DNA from: Flavobacterium amnicola
GTDB taxonomy: Bacteria; Bacteroidota; Bacteroidia; Flavobacteriales; Flavobacteriaceae
Length of the DNA stretch: 64,000 nucleotides
Direction of reading: 5' to 3'
Assembly: GCF_004122165.1 (NCBI RefSeq)
Contig: NZ_SBKO01000002.1
Span: 310,001-374,000 of the forward strand
Position 1 is the stretch's first letter, and every line of letters begins with the position of its first letter. Position numbers and translations under genes: made by a program. Shown here piece by piece: positions 9,131 through 17,155 of this stretch. Under the pieces are notes generated by a model. That model was not told the origin of the DNA. It was given only the letters and a program-made list of their open reading frames with translations, and searched no databases.

Positions 9131-9367
9131 ATGAATTACAATGACATTATCGGAACCATTGGGGTGGCTATCGTATTACTGGCTTATTTTTTAAGCATTT
9201 TAAAAATAATCTCGCCAACTAGCACTATTTATTATTTCATGAATTTTTTAGGAGCAGCATTAGCTTGTTATGCTTCTTTATTAATCCAATATTTCCCGTT
9301 TGTAATTCTTGAAGGTACTTGGTCGGGAATTAGTTTAATTGCCTTAATCAATAGCACAAGGAAATAA
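9131..9367 (+). CDS. Small membrane protein, CBU_0592-like
   Basis: Reading from the ATG at 9131 gives 78 residues with three predicted membrane segments: IIGTIGVAIVLLAYFLSIL, IYYFMNFLGAALACYASL and ILEGTWSGISLIALI. The pattern G-x-x-G-V-x-x-x-L-x-A-Y-x-L early and N-x-x-G-A in the middle matches small CBU_0592-type membrane proteins, whose function is unknown. The frame could open at a TTG at 9125, but an ATG two codons later is preferred. The gene sits just behind a terminator and ends 6 bases from the stop of a convergent gene. No clear promoter was found in the short gap. Confidence 0.75.
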   Translation: MNYNDIIGTIGVAIVLLAYFLSILKIISPTSTIYYFMNFLGAALACYASLLIQYFPFVILEGTWSGISLIALINSTRK

Positions 9368-9373
9368 AAGAAA

Positions 9374-9895
9374 TTATATCACTTGTGTCACTTCTTTCTT
9401 CAAATAAGACAATGCAATACTTGTTGGAGATTCTTGTTCCATTAAATCACTTAAAATAGTTTCGCGAAGCTTATCAGCACTAGTTACTTTTTCATTCATG
9501 GCTGTTTTGCGTATGTTTTGAATCAAAGTATTTTTCGCCGTCAAAATCACATTCCAGCAATCTTCCGTAATATAAATTTGTTGCGCCAAATTGTGTTCGA
9601 ATTCTTGCTCGATATGATCAATTACAAAAGCTTCATATAAATTTTTGTCTTGACTCATGGGCTCTACTCGAATCAATAATTTCGACGGATTGATTCTTTC
9701 TAAAAATATAGCCATGCGTTCATAAGCTTGTAATCGCAATGGCAATGCTTCTTTCTGATTCTCTTTTTGCAACAACCAACGACGGGTATTTTGCTGGTCT
9801 TTAAAGTAAGCGGTAAATAAATAATAAGCCACTCCACCAGTAATTAAAGAAGGGATGGTATAAGCTGCTATTTCTATGATTTTTGAAGTATCCAT
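9374..9895 (-). CDS. Conserved hypothetical single-pass membrane protein
   Basis: This 173-residue protein has one N-terminal membrane helix (about 8-30, AAYTIPSLITGGVAYYLF). A soluble, largely helical domain follows, with RLQAYERMAIFLERINPSKLLIR and a later acidic/hydrophobic helix pattern (EQEFEHNLAQQIYI). Proteins of this layout appear beside helicase genes in Flavobacteriaceae as uncharacterised DUF members. I do not recognise a catalytic motif. It is divergent from pcrA with a 97-base gap. Confidence 0.7.
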   Translation of the reverse strand: MDTSKIIEIAAYTIPSLITGGVAYYLFTAYFKDQQNTRRWLLQKENQKEALPLRLQAYERMAIFLERINPSKLLIRVEPMSQDKNLYEAFVIDHIEQEFEHNLAQQIYITEDCWNVILTAKNTLIQNIRKTAMNEKVTSADKLRETILSDLMEQESPTSIALSYLKKEVTQVI

Positions 9896-9944
9896 TTTTT
9901 TATATTTATTGATGCGAAAATAAACAAATTATCTTAAAAATTTA

Positions 9945-9975
9945 TTGTAATAAACCATTCGTAAGCGTATTTTTG
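9945..9975 (+). promoter_or_regulatory. Promoter for the PcrA-type helicase gene
   Basis: TTG (9945-9947) is followed after 20 bases by TATTTTTG (9968-9975). The ATG follows 18 bases after the -7 element. Confidence 0.55.
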
Positions 9976-9992
9976 ACCTTTCAAGAATTATT

Positions 9993-12332
9993 ATGATCGA
10001 TCAATATATTAACCAACTCAACGAAGCCCAACGTGCGCCTGTTTTACAAAAAGACGGTGCCATGATTGTGATTGCAGGTGCGGGTTCGGGAAAAACACGC
10101 GTACTTACCGTTCGTATCGCTAACTTGATGAGTCAAGGTGTCGATGCATTTAATATTTTGGCCCTGACCTTTACCAACAAAGCGGCACGTGAAATGAAAA
10201 AGCGTATTTCCGATATTGTTGGAAGCAACGAAGCCAAAAACTTATGGATGGGAACTTTTCACTCTGTTTTTGCTAAAATCTTACGTATTGAAGCCGAAAA
10301 ATTAGGATATCCTTCCAATTTTACCATTTATGACGCGCAAGATTCGGTACGATTGATCGGTCAGATTATCAAAGAAATGCAATTGGACAAAGACATCTAT
10401 AAACCCAAACAAGTTTTTGGTCGCATTTCCTCTTATAAAAATAGTTTAATCACTGTAAAAGCGTATTTCAACAATCCCGAATTACAAGAAGCCGATGCGA
10501 TGAGCAAGAAGCCACGCATGGGGGAAATTTATAATAATTATGTGGAACGTTGCTTCAAATCGGGAGCCATGGATTTTGATGATTTATTACTTAAAACTAA
10601 TGAATTACTGGTTCGTTTCCCAGATGTCTTGATGAAATATCAGGATCGTTTCCGTTATATTTTGGTGGATGAGTACCAAGACACGAATCATTCGCAGTAT
10701 TTGATTGTAAAAGCATTGTCCGATCGTTTTCAAAACATTTGTGTGGTTGGAGATGATGCGCAAAGTATTTATGCCTTTCGTGGTGCCAACATCAATAATA
10801 TTTTAAACTTTCAAAAAGATTATGAAGGGGTAAAAACCTATCGTTTGGAACAAAATTACCGTTCTTCCAAAAATATAGTGGAAGCCGCGAATAATGTCAT
10901 CGATAATAATAAAACCAAGTTAGATAAAGTAGTTTGGACAGATAACGATTTCGGCCCGAAGATTAAAGTCCACCGTAGTTTAACCGATGGTGAAGAAGGA
11001 CGTTTTGTAGCGTCTCAAATTTTTGAAGAGAAAATGCAAAAGCAAATGCACAATGGGCAATTTGCTATTTTATACCGTACCAATGCTCAATCCCGTGCGA
11101 TGGAAGATGCTTTGCGCAAGCGCGATATTCCATACCGAATTTATGGAGGTTTGTCCTTTTACCAACGTAAGGAAATAAAAGATGTATTGTGTTATTTGCG
11201 TTTGGTGATCAATCCAAAGGACGAAGAAGCTTTAGTCCGTGTGATTAATTATCCGGCACGTGGAATTGGAGATACTACTGTTGAAAAATTAACCGTTGCC
11301 GCCAATCACTACAAACGTTCCATTTTTGAAGTAATGGAACATATTGATAAAATTGATTTGAAACTGAATTCCGGAACTAAGCAAAAGTTACAGGATTTTG
11401 TCACCATGATTAAAAGTTTTCAGATTATCAATGAAAATCAAGATGCGTTCTATTTGACCGAACACGTTACTAAAAAAACAGGATTGATCCAAGAGCTTAA
11501 AAAAGACGGAACTCCTGAAGGTATTGCCCGTATAGAAAATATAGAAGAATTACTAAATGGTATCAAAGATTTTACCGAAGGACAACTAGAGATTGATGGT
11601 GCGCGCGGCGCGTTATCCGAATTCTTGGAAGATGTAGCTTTGGCAACCGATTTAGATAACGATACTGGCGATGACGACCGTGTGGCTTTGATGACGATTC
11701 ACTTAGCGAAAGGATTGGAATTCCCAACCGTTTTTATTGTGGGATTGGAAGAGGATTTGTTTCCAAGTGCAATGAGTTTGAATACCCGTAGCGAATTGGA
11801 AGAAGAGCGTCGTTTGTTTTATGTGGCTTTGACTCGTGCCGAGCATCAGGCGTATTTGACTTATGCACAATCGCGTTACCGTTGGGGAAAACTAGTCGAT
11901 AGTGAACCTTCCCGTTTTATTGAAGAAATCGACAGTCAGTATTTAGAATATTTGACGCCTTTAGAAAGTAATTACCGTTACAAACCTAGTATCGATGTGG
12001 ATATTTTTGGCGACATTGATAAATCGAAACTTCGATTGGCCAAACCTATTGCAGGTACACCTCCAAAATATATTACCGAGAACGAACCAGCACCTAATTT
12101 AAATATCCGTAAATTAAAACCTGTTGCAGGAAATGCTCCATCCTCAGGAAACACCAATTTATTTGACAATAAATTAGCCGTTGGTAATGTGGTGATGCAC
12201 GAACGTTTTGGCAAAGGCGAAGTACTTAATTTGGAAGGCGTTGGTGCTGATAAAAAAGCGGAAATCAAATTTGAAGTCGGAGGCATTAAGAAGTTATTAC
12301 TACGTTTTGCAAAGTTGGATGTCATTGGGTAA
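9993..12332 (+). CDS. pcrA: ATP-dependent DNA helicase, UvrD/PcrA family
   Basis: The 779-residue protein is a superfamily 1A 3'-5' helicase. Motif I is GAGSGKT (residues 29-35), motif Ia is LTFTNKAAREM, motif II is DEYQDT (from Asp226), and motif III is GDDAQSIYAFRGA. The LEQNYRSS and YRTNAQSR boxes and the late LMTIHLAKGLEFP, EERRLFYVALTRA (V/VI) are all intact. The C-terminal 60 residues (VVMHERFGKGEVLNLEG) form the Tudor-like domain that in PcrA/UvrD contacts RNA polymerase. The expected roles are nucleotide-excision repair downstream of UvrABC, mismatch repair and removal of RecA or RNAP roadblocks. uvrA lies in the same window but is not linked in an operon. Length is normal for the family. 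Confidence 0.96.
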   Translation: MIDQYINQLNEAQRAPVLQKDGAMIVIAGAGSGKTRVLTVRIANLMSQGVDAFNILALTFTNKAAREMKKRISDIVGSNEAKNLWMGTFHSVFAKILRIEAEKLGYPSNFTIYDAQDSVRLIGQIIKEMQLDKDIYKPKQVFGRISSYKNSLITVKAYFNNPELQEADAMSKKPRMGEIYNNYVERCFKSGAMDFDDLLLKTNELLVRFPDVLMKYQDRFRYILVDEYQDTNHSQYLIVKALSDRFQNICVVGDDAQSIYAFRGANINNILNFQKDYEGVKTYRLEQNYRSSKNIVEAANNVIDNNKTKLDKVVWTDNDFGPKIKVHRSLTDGEEGRFVASQIFEEKMQKQMHNGQFAILYRTNAQSRAMEDALRKRDIPYRIYGGLSFYQRKEIKDVLCYLRLVINPKDEEALVRVINYPARGIGDTTVEKLTVAANHYKRSIFEVMEHIDKIDLKLNSGTKQKLQDFVTMIKSFQIINENQDAFYLTEHVTKKTGLIQELKKDGTPEGIARIENIEELLNGIKDFTEGQLEIDGARGALSEFLEDVALATDLDNDTGDDDRVALMTIHLAKGLEFPTVFIVGLEEDLFPSAMSLNTRSELEEERRLFYVALTRAEHQAYLTYAQSRYRWGKLVDSEPSRFIEEIDSQYLEYLTPLESNYRYKPSIDVDIFGDIDKSKLRLAKPIAGTPPKYITENEPAPNLNIRKLKPVAGNAPSSGNTNLFDNKLAVGNVVMHERFGKGEVLNLEGVGADKKAEIKFEVGGIKKLLLRFAKLDVIG

Positions 12333-12411
12333 TTCAAAAAGAATTTTCTTGTTAAAATTGGTATAAAATTTGATGCTATTTCTGTACAATCTATTTTAAC
12401 CAAACCAATTT

Positions 12412-13530
12412 ATGATTTCAACTCAAATTTTAAAAAATTCCAACTGGTTCACCAAGTTTAGTATCAATTTTTTAGCTTTCGTTGGTTCCGTCAATGTATG
12501 TCTTTTCATCGCATTACCTTTATTACCATTTCACTTATCAAAATTCATTATGCCACTTGGTTTAATTAGTTTGGCAATTGCTATTTTGTTTTCAGTTGGT
12601 TTTTCAATTTATTGGCAAGTTAAAGAGAAGAAGGGAAATTTTAACTCTGAAAGATGGCATTTGTGGCTCACCTCATTATTACGTTATTGGTTAGCCTTAC
12701 ACATTTCCATATTTGGATTTGAGAAATTAATGGGAATCAATTTTGCGCCTTCTTTTCATGGAAATGATACACCTGCTGGGCTTTTAAACGGTCAAGAATT
12801 AACTTGGATTTATTATAGTTATTCGTATGGAATTTCCATTGTGGTAGCCTTTTTTCAAATAGTAGGAAGCTATTTGTTGTTATACAGAAAAACTATTTTA
12901 GTCGGAGTTTCGATGCTATTACCGGTAATGTTCAATATTCTATTAATTAATATATTTTACGGAATTGGTCCAATAACAACATTCACAGCATTAACGATGG
13001 TGTTGGGTTTGAGTTATTTATTGTATCAAAGAAAACAGGAGATTCTAGCGTTATTCAAAAGTTTCGAAAATAATTTACCTTCAATTGGAAGTCGTAGTTT
13101 TAGGAATATTGCCCGAATTTTATGTCTTATAATTCCGATTTTGTTTTTGGTTCAATACAAAACCAATGTGTATGCTTCTTCAAAATATTTCGGGAAATGG
13201 AAAGTAGAAACTCTGAAACGCAACGGAAAATTAATTGCCGATGATGCTTGGGAAAAAGATACTACCGCTTGGAAAACTATTTACTTTGAAGAACGCGGTA
13301 AATTATTGTTTACACCCAATCCTTATAAGTATGATGACGATACTTCAATTTTTATGAAATATGAATACAATGAAGAAAAAGATGCTATAAAAGTGATATC
13401 CTACGAGAAAAATCCTGAACGACCTGATACAATTGCTGTCAAAATAAATAAGTTTAAAGGTAATTCGATGGAATGGAATATGATTTTTTATAAGGATACT
13501 ATTCAAATGCAATTGAAAAAGGAGTTGTAA
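12412..13530 (+). CDS. DoxX-like membrane protein with C-terminal soluble domain
   Basis: This 372-residue protein has about six or seven hydrophobic helices in residues 15-250. SLLRYWLALHISIFGFEKLMG near residue 95 resembles the opening of DoxX-type quinol-oxidase-subunit-like proteins. The last 110 residues are soluble: YFGKWKVETLKRNGKLI and GKLLFTPNPYKYDDD suggest a small beta-barrel (lipocalin-like). A role in envelope redox or stress is possible but not shown. The gene lies 79 bases after pcrA and 51 bases before the YciO-like gene on the same strand. No catalytic residues are recognisable. Confidence 0.65.
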   Translation: MISTQILKNSNWFTKFSINFLAFVGSVNVCLFIALPLLPFHLSKFIMPLGLISLAIAILFSVGFSIYWQVKEKKGNFNSERWHLWLTSLLRYWLALHISIFGFEKLMGINFAPSFHGNDTPAGLLNGQELTWIYYSYSYGISIVVAFFQIVGSYLLLYRKTILVGVSMLLPVMFNILLINIFYGIGPITTFTALTMVLGLSYLLYQRKQEILALFKSFENNLPSIGSRSFRNIARILCLIIPILFLVQYKTNVYASSKYFGKWKVETLKRNGKLIADDAWEKDTTAWKTIYFEERGKLLFTPNPYKYDDDTSIFMKYEYNEEKDAIKVISYEKNPERPDTIAVKINKFKGNSMEWNMIFYKDTIQMQLKKEL

Positions 13531-13581
13531 TAAGTAAGAAAAAGACTTAACTTTATTATCTTAATAATTAAAGCTTTAATA

Positions 13582-14202
13582 ATGGCACAATTCATCAAAA
13601 TATATCCCGAAAATCCGAACGAAAAGGAAATTGCGAAAGTCGTTAAAACACTGCGTGATGGAGGTTTGGTCATCTATCCAACGGATACGGTGTATGGTTT
13701 AGGTTGTGACATTACCAATACCAAAGCTTTAGAGCGTATCGCCAAAATCAAAGGAATCAAGTTGGAAAAAGCTAATTTTTCTTTCATTTGTAGTGATTTG
13801 AGTAATATTTCAGACTATATCAAGCAAATTGACACACCAACTTTTAAAATATTAAAAAGAGCCTTACCAGGACCTTATACTTTTATTTTACCCGGAAATA
13901 ATAGTCTGCCGAAAGAATTTAAAAACAAAACAACAGTGGGTATTCGTGTTCCAGATAATAGCATTGCTCTCGAAATTGTGCGTCAGTTAGGAAACCCCAT
14001 TGTATCGACATCTATTCACGATGAGGACGAAGTGATTGAATACACTACTGATCCTGAATTGATTTTTGAAAAATGGCAAAACCTTGTCGATTTGGTTATC
14101 GATGGTGGTTATGGAGACAATCATGCTTCTACCATTATCGATTTATCCGACGGCGAACCAATTGTTGTTAGGGAAGGAAAAGGTAGCTTAGATATCTTAT
14201 AA
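13582..14202 (+). CDS. Sua5/YciO/YrdC family protein, YciO-like
   Basis: The 206-residue single-domain protein carries the dsRNA-binding-like YrdC fold: VIYPTDTVYGLGCD, KRALPGPYTFIL, TVGIRVPDN and PIVSTSIH. Overall it resembles E. coli YciO more than TsaC: it opens with a FIKIYPENPNEKEI segment, uses a FSFICSDLSNISDY block, and ends in ASTIIDLSDGEPIVVREGKG. It probably makes L-threonylcarbamoyl-AMP from threonine, bicarbonate and ATP for tRNA t6A formation, although YciO proteins have been regarded as distinct from TsaC. No second family member is visible here. A terminator directly follows the stop. Confidence 0.88.
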   Translation: MAQFIKIYPENPNEKEIAKVVKTLRDGGLVIYPTDTVYGLGCDITNTKALERIAKIKGIKLEKANFSFICSDLSNISDYIKQIDTPTFKILKRALPGPYTFILPGNNSLPKEFKNKTTVGIRVPDNSIALEIVRQLGNPIVSTSIHDEDEVIEYTTDPELIFEKWQNLVDLVIDGGYGDNHASTIIDLSDGEPIVVREGKGSLDIL

Positions 14203-14204
14203 AA

Positions 14205-14239
14205 AAAAGACAGTATCAATTAGTACTGTCTTTTTTTTT
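14205..14239. terminator. Bidirectional terminator
   Basis: An 11-bp stem (14205-14215 with 14224-14234) with an 8-base loop is flanked by A8 and T9. It serves the convergent YciO-like and bcp genes. The T run overlaps the bcp stop codon. Confidence 0.9.
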
Positions 14240-14690
14240 ATTTTAAAATCTGATTGGCGTGTTCTTTGGTTTTGACATTGGTAATTACCTCGTCAATAAT
14301 TCCGTTCTCATTAATCACAAAAGTTGTACGATGAATACCGTCAAATTCGCGCCCCATAAATTTCTTCGGCCCCCAAACTCCAAATGCATTTATCACCGAT
14401 TTATCTTCATCTGCTAATAAGGGAAAGGGAAACTCAAATTTATCTTTAAATTTTCCTTGTGCTTTTGCCGAATCGGCACTTACACCTAACAGAGCATAAT
14501 TATTCGCTTGAAAACGTTCAAAATTATCTCTTAAATCGCAGGCTTCTGCTGTACAACCTGGAGTATTGGCTTTCGGATAAAAGAAAACCACCAATTTTTT
14601 TCCGTTGTACATTTCAAGAGTATGTTGTTTTCCATCCTGGTCAAAGCCTGAAAAATTAGGTGCTTTATCACCACTATTCAAATGTGTCAT
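14238..14690 (-). CDS. bcp: Thioredoxin-dependent thiol peroxidase (peroxiredoxin Q/Bcp)
   Basis: The 150-residue cytoplasmic peroxidase reduces hydrogen and organic peroxides. The peroxidatic Cys46 is in FYPKANTPGCTAEACDL, with the resolving Cys51 five residues later as in PrxQ/BCP alpha-type enzymes. The active-site Thr/Arg environment is conserved (HRTTFVINENGII). It is divergent from nth. TATTTTTG on the minus strand (14746-14739) is a likely -7 element and gives a leader of about 40 bases that contains a short direct repeat of AAAAGTTTA. Confidence 0.95.
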   Translation of the reverse strand: MTHLNSGDKAPNFSGFDQDGKQHTLEMYNGKKLVVFFYPKANTPGCTAEACDLRDNFERFQANNYALLGVSADSAKAQGKFKDKFEFPFPLLADEDKSVINAFGVWGPKKFMGREFDGIHRTTFVINENGIIDEVITNVKTKEHANQILK

Positions 14691-14753
14691 TTTCGTATTA
14701 AAAGTTTAGGAGTTTAAAAGTTTAGTTTTTAGCTTTACCAAAAATAAACTAAA

Positions 14754-15413
14754 ATGACCAAAGCTGAACGTGCAACGTTTGTTATAAATACGTTAAAAGA
14801 ATTATATCCTACAATACCCATTCCGTTAGATCATAAAGATCCTTATACACTTTTAATTGCGGTGTTACTTTCGGCACAATGCACGGATGTTCGTGTGAAT
14901 CAAATCACTCCGCTCCTATTTGCCAAAGCTGATAATCCTTATGATATGGTAAAACTTTCGGTGGAAGAAATACGCGAAATTATTAAGCCATGCGGGCTTT
15001 CTCCAATGAAATCGAAAGGAATTTATGGTCTATCGCAAATTTTAATCGAAAAACACAACGGTCAAGTACCTCAAAGTTTTGAAGCTTTGGAAGAATTGCC
15101 GGCAGTGGGACACAAAACAGCCAGTGTTGTAATGAGTCAGGCTTTTGGAGTACCAGCTTTTCCGGTTGACACACACATTCATCGATTAATGTACCGTTGG
15201 AACTTGACCAATGGAAAGAATGTACAACAAACCGAAGCCGATGCGAAGCGTATTTTTCCGGAGGAAACCTGGAATGATTTACACTTACAAATTATTTGGT
15301 ACGGTCGAGAATATTCCCCTGCTCGTGGATGGGATTTAGAAAAAGACATCATCACTAAAACCATTGGAAGAAGTAGCGTTCTTAAAGAATACTATAAAAA
15401 AACGTCCCGATAA
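14754..15413 (+). CDS. nth: Endonuclease III-type DNA glycosylase/AP lyase lacking the Fe-S cluster motif
   Basis: The 219-residue protein has the HhH-GPD fold. LEELPAVGHKTASVV places catalytic Lys121, and FPVDTHIHRL places catalytic Asp139, matching Lys120/Asp138 of E. coli Nth. SAQCTDVRVN and the substrate-helix region are also present. It should excise oxidised pyrimidines and nick at abasic sites. The C-terminal C-x6-C-x2-C-x5-C iron-sulfur loop of classical Nth is absent: the tail after LHLQIIWYGREYSP contains no cysteine. The stop codon falls inside the loop of its own terminator hairpin. Confidence 0.93.
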   Translation: MTKAERATFVINTLKELYPTIPIPLDHKDPYTLLIAVLLSAQCTDVRVNQITPLLFAKADNPYDMVKLSVEEIREIIKPCGLSPMKSKGIYGLSQILIEKHNGQVPQSFEALEELPAVGHKTASVVMSQAFGVPAFPVDTHIHRLMYRWNLTNGKNVQQTEADAKRIFPEETWNDLHLQIIWYGREYSPARGWDLEKDIITKTIGRSSVLKEYYKKTSR

Positions 15414-15427
15414 ATTGGGACGTTTTT
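15401..15427 (+). terminator. Terminator overlapping the end of nth
   Basis: AACGTCCC (15401-15408) pairs with GGGACGTT (15417-15424) and is followed by a T run. The stop TAA (15411-15413) lies in the loop. Confidence 0.8.
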
Positions 15428-15436
15428 CGTGTTGTT

Positions 15437-15580
15437 TTAGTTTGCATTCAATTCGACATTTTCATTTCCTACCTTCACTATTTTCAAAGCTTTTGAATAG
15501 TTTAAAATAAAATTAACCGTTTCTTTTTTCGGTAACATTTTTTGGGTAGATTTTGCCTTTTTAGTGTAAAGTTTTGCCAT
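15437..15580 (-). CDS. Small basic protein of unknown function (47 residues)
   Basis: A short frame from the ATG at 15580 to the TAA at 15437 encodes 47 residues beginning MAKLYTKKAKSTQKMLPK. It is strongly basic at the N-terminus (six Lys in the first 18 residues). A central amphipathic segment (ETVNFILNYSKALKIV) follows, and it ends with NVELNAN. It lies 50 bases downstream of the ECF sigma gene on the same strand and ends 10 bases from the nth terminator, so it is the only sensible coding use of this gap. There is no signal peptide, no cysteine and no known motif. It may be a DNA/RNA-associated or regulatory peptide. Conservation should be tested before trusting it. Confidence 0.6.
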   Translation of the reverse strand: MAKLYTKKAKSTQKMLPKKETVNFILNYSKALKIVKVGNENVELNAN

Positions 15581-15630
15581 ATTTTATGTTAATTGTTTAC
15601 ACTATAACGCAACTTCAATTGTAATATTGT

Positions 15631-16215
15631 TTAGTTGGTTAAAATAATTTGATTTTTTTCGATGAGTCTTCGTAAATTCATCAATGCATATCGCATTCTT
15701 CCTAAAGCGGTATTGATACTCACATTGGTTAAATCGGCAATTTCTTTGAAACTCATATCGTCATAGATACGCATTTTTAAGACTTGCTTCTGATCTTCAG
15801 GCAATTCATCAATCAATTTTAACAAATCATTTTCAACTTGTTCGGTAATTATTTGACTTTCAATATTTGGACTATTATCGGTCATGTATGAAAAAATAGA
15901 AAACTCTTCCGTTTCTCTATTCATCGGCATTTTTTTGTTTTTTCTGAAAGTATCAATAATTAAATTATGTGCAATTCTCATGACCCAAGGCAAGAATTTA
16001 CCTTCTTCATTGTAGGAGTTTCCTTTTAAGGTTTTAATCACTTTAATGAAAGTGTCTTGAAAGATATCATCAGCAATGTCTCTATCTAATACTTTAGAAT
16101 AGATAAAACCATAGATTTTAGATTGATGTCGATTGATTAAAACTTCTAATGCAGTTTCATCACCGTCAATATAATTCTTAACTAATAAAGCGTCTGGAAG
16201 TTGATTTGTAGCCAT
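15631..16215 (-). CDS. RNA polymerase sigma factor, ECF (sigma-70) family
   Basis: The 194-residue protein has sigma region 2 (DIADDIFQDTFIKVIKTL and the -10-recognising FLPWVMRIAHNLIIDTFRK). Region 4 near the C-terminus (LPEDQKQVLKMRIYDDMSFKEIADLTNVSINTA) has a clear HTH. No anti-sigma gene is adjacent: the next gene downstream is the 47-residue small protein. This type, without a linked anti-sigma factor, is widespread in flavobacteria. Its regulon cannot be read from sequence. A TTG-N21-TAACTTTG promoter lies about 100 bases upstream and leaves a leader of about 90 bases. Confidence 0.92.
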   Translation of the reverse strand: MATNQLPDALLVKNYIDGDETALEVLINRHQSKIYGFIYSKVLDRDIADDIFQDTFIKVIKTLKGNSYNEEGKFLPWVMRIAHNLIIDTFRKNKKMPMNRETEEFSIFSYMTDNSPNIESQIITEQVENDLLKLIDELPEDQKQVLKMRIYDDMSFKEIADLTNVSINTALGRMRYALMNLRRLIEKNQIILTN

Positions 16216-16313
16216 AACAATACTTTTTAGATTTTGGGTGTTAATCTTACGAGAATAATTTCTCTTAAAAGTATTTTTATATTATAAGCTTACGTTTTTA
16301 ATGGTTATTGCCC

Positions 16314-16345
16314 CAAAGTTAAATTAAAAAAGTCAACAAAAACAA
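16314..16345 (-). promoter_or_regulatory. Probable promoter of the ECF sigma gene
   Basis: On the minus strand TTG (16345-16343) is followed after 21 bases by TAACTTTG (16321-16314). Confidence 0.45.
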
Positions 16346-16381
16346 AATAAATTTAAAAATTTAACATTTTTTATATACTAA

Positions 16382-16414
16382 AAATCACTTCTCTGTATTC
16401 TAAAGAAGTGATTT
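16382..16414 (-). terminator. Terminator of the glp operon
   Basis: A perfect 11-bp stem (16382-16392 with 16404-16414) lies 18 bases after the glpF stop, with a short T run on the minus strand. Confidence 0.75.
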
Positions 16415-16431
16415 CTAAAATTTTATCGTAA

Positions 16432-17142
16432 TTATTGCAAGATGCTAAATACAAGTACAGCAAGTAAACCGCCACAAATTGGGCCTACTACCGGAATCCA
16501 GCTATAACGCCAATCGCTAGTTCCTTTATTTTTAATAGGAAGAAGCGCGTGCATAATTCGTGGTCCTAAATCACGAGCGGGATTAATTGCGTAACCTGTG
16601 GCACCTCCTAATGATAATCCGATGGCAAGTACCAACAATGCTACCGGTAACGCATCTAAACTTCCTAAAGAATTATCAGGACCGGTTAAAAACAAAATAC
16701 CAATAATTAATACGAAAGCTCCAATACATTCAGAAAGGAGATTGTAAAAGTTATTTCTAATGGCTGGTTCATTACAGAAAGTAGCTTTGATTAAACCGGC
16801 ATCAGAAGTCTCATCATAATGTTGTTTGTATCCAAGAAATACTAAAGTTGTTCCTGCCATTGCTCCTAAAAATTGTGCCAAAATATAAAGTGGAACACTC
16901 GACCAAGCAAACTTTCCTAAAACAGCTAAAGATAATGTTACTATTGGATTTAAATGTGCACCACTACTTGCGGAAACCATATAAACTGCGATAAAAACTG
17001 CCATAGCCCATCCAAAAGTAATCACTATCCAGCCACCATTATTCCCTTTGGTTTTGTCTAAAACTACATTGGCTACTACTCCATTTCCTAGAAGGATTAA
17101 AATCATTGTGCCTAAAAATTCGGCGAAAAAAGGACTCATCAT
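16432..17142 (-). CDS. glpF: Glycerol uptake facilitator, MIP/aquaporin family
   Basis: This 236-residue inner-membrane channel has six membrane helices and two half-helix pore loops. The second loop has the canonical AINPARDLGPR, where the Asp after NPAR is typical of aquaglyceroporins. The first loop is GAHLNPIVTL, so the third position of NPA is Ile. It lies 13 bases downstream of glpD as the last gene of glpKDF and should admit glycerol for phosphorylation by GlpK. The double ATG at 17142/17139 leaves the start ambiguous by one residue. Confidence 0.94.
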   Translation of the reverse strand: MMSPFFAEFLGTMILILLGNGVVANVVLDKTKGNNGGWIVITFGWAMAVFIAVYMVSASSGAHLNPIVTLSLAVLGKFAWSSVPLYILAQFLGAMAGTTLVFLGYKQHYDETSDAGLIKATFCNEPAIRNNFYNLLSECIGAFVLIIGILFLTGPDNSLGSLDALPVALLVLAIGLSLGGATGYAINPARDLGPRIMHALLPIKNKGTSDWRYSWIPVVGPICGGLLAVLVFSILQ

Positions 17143-17155
17143 TTTGCTTGTTTAG

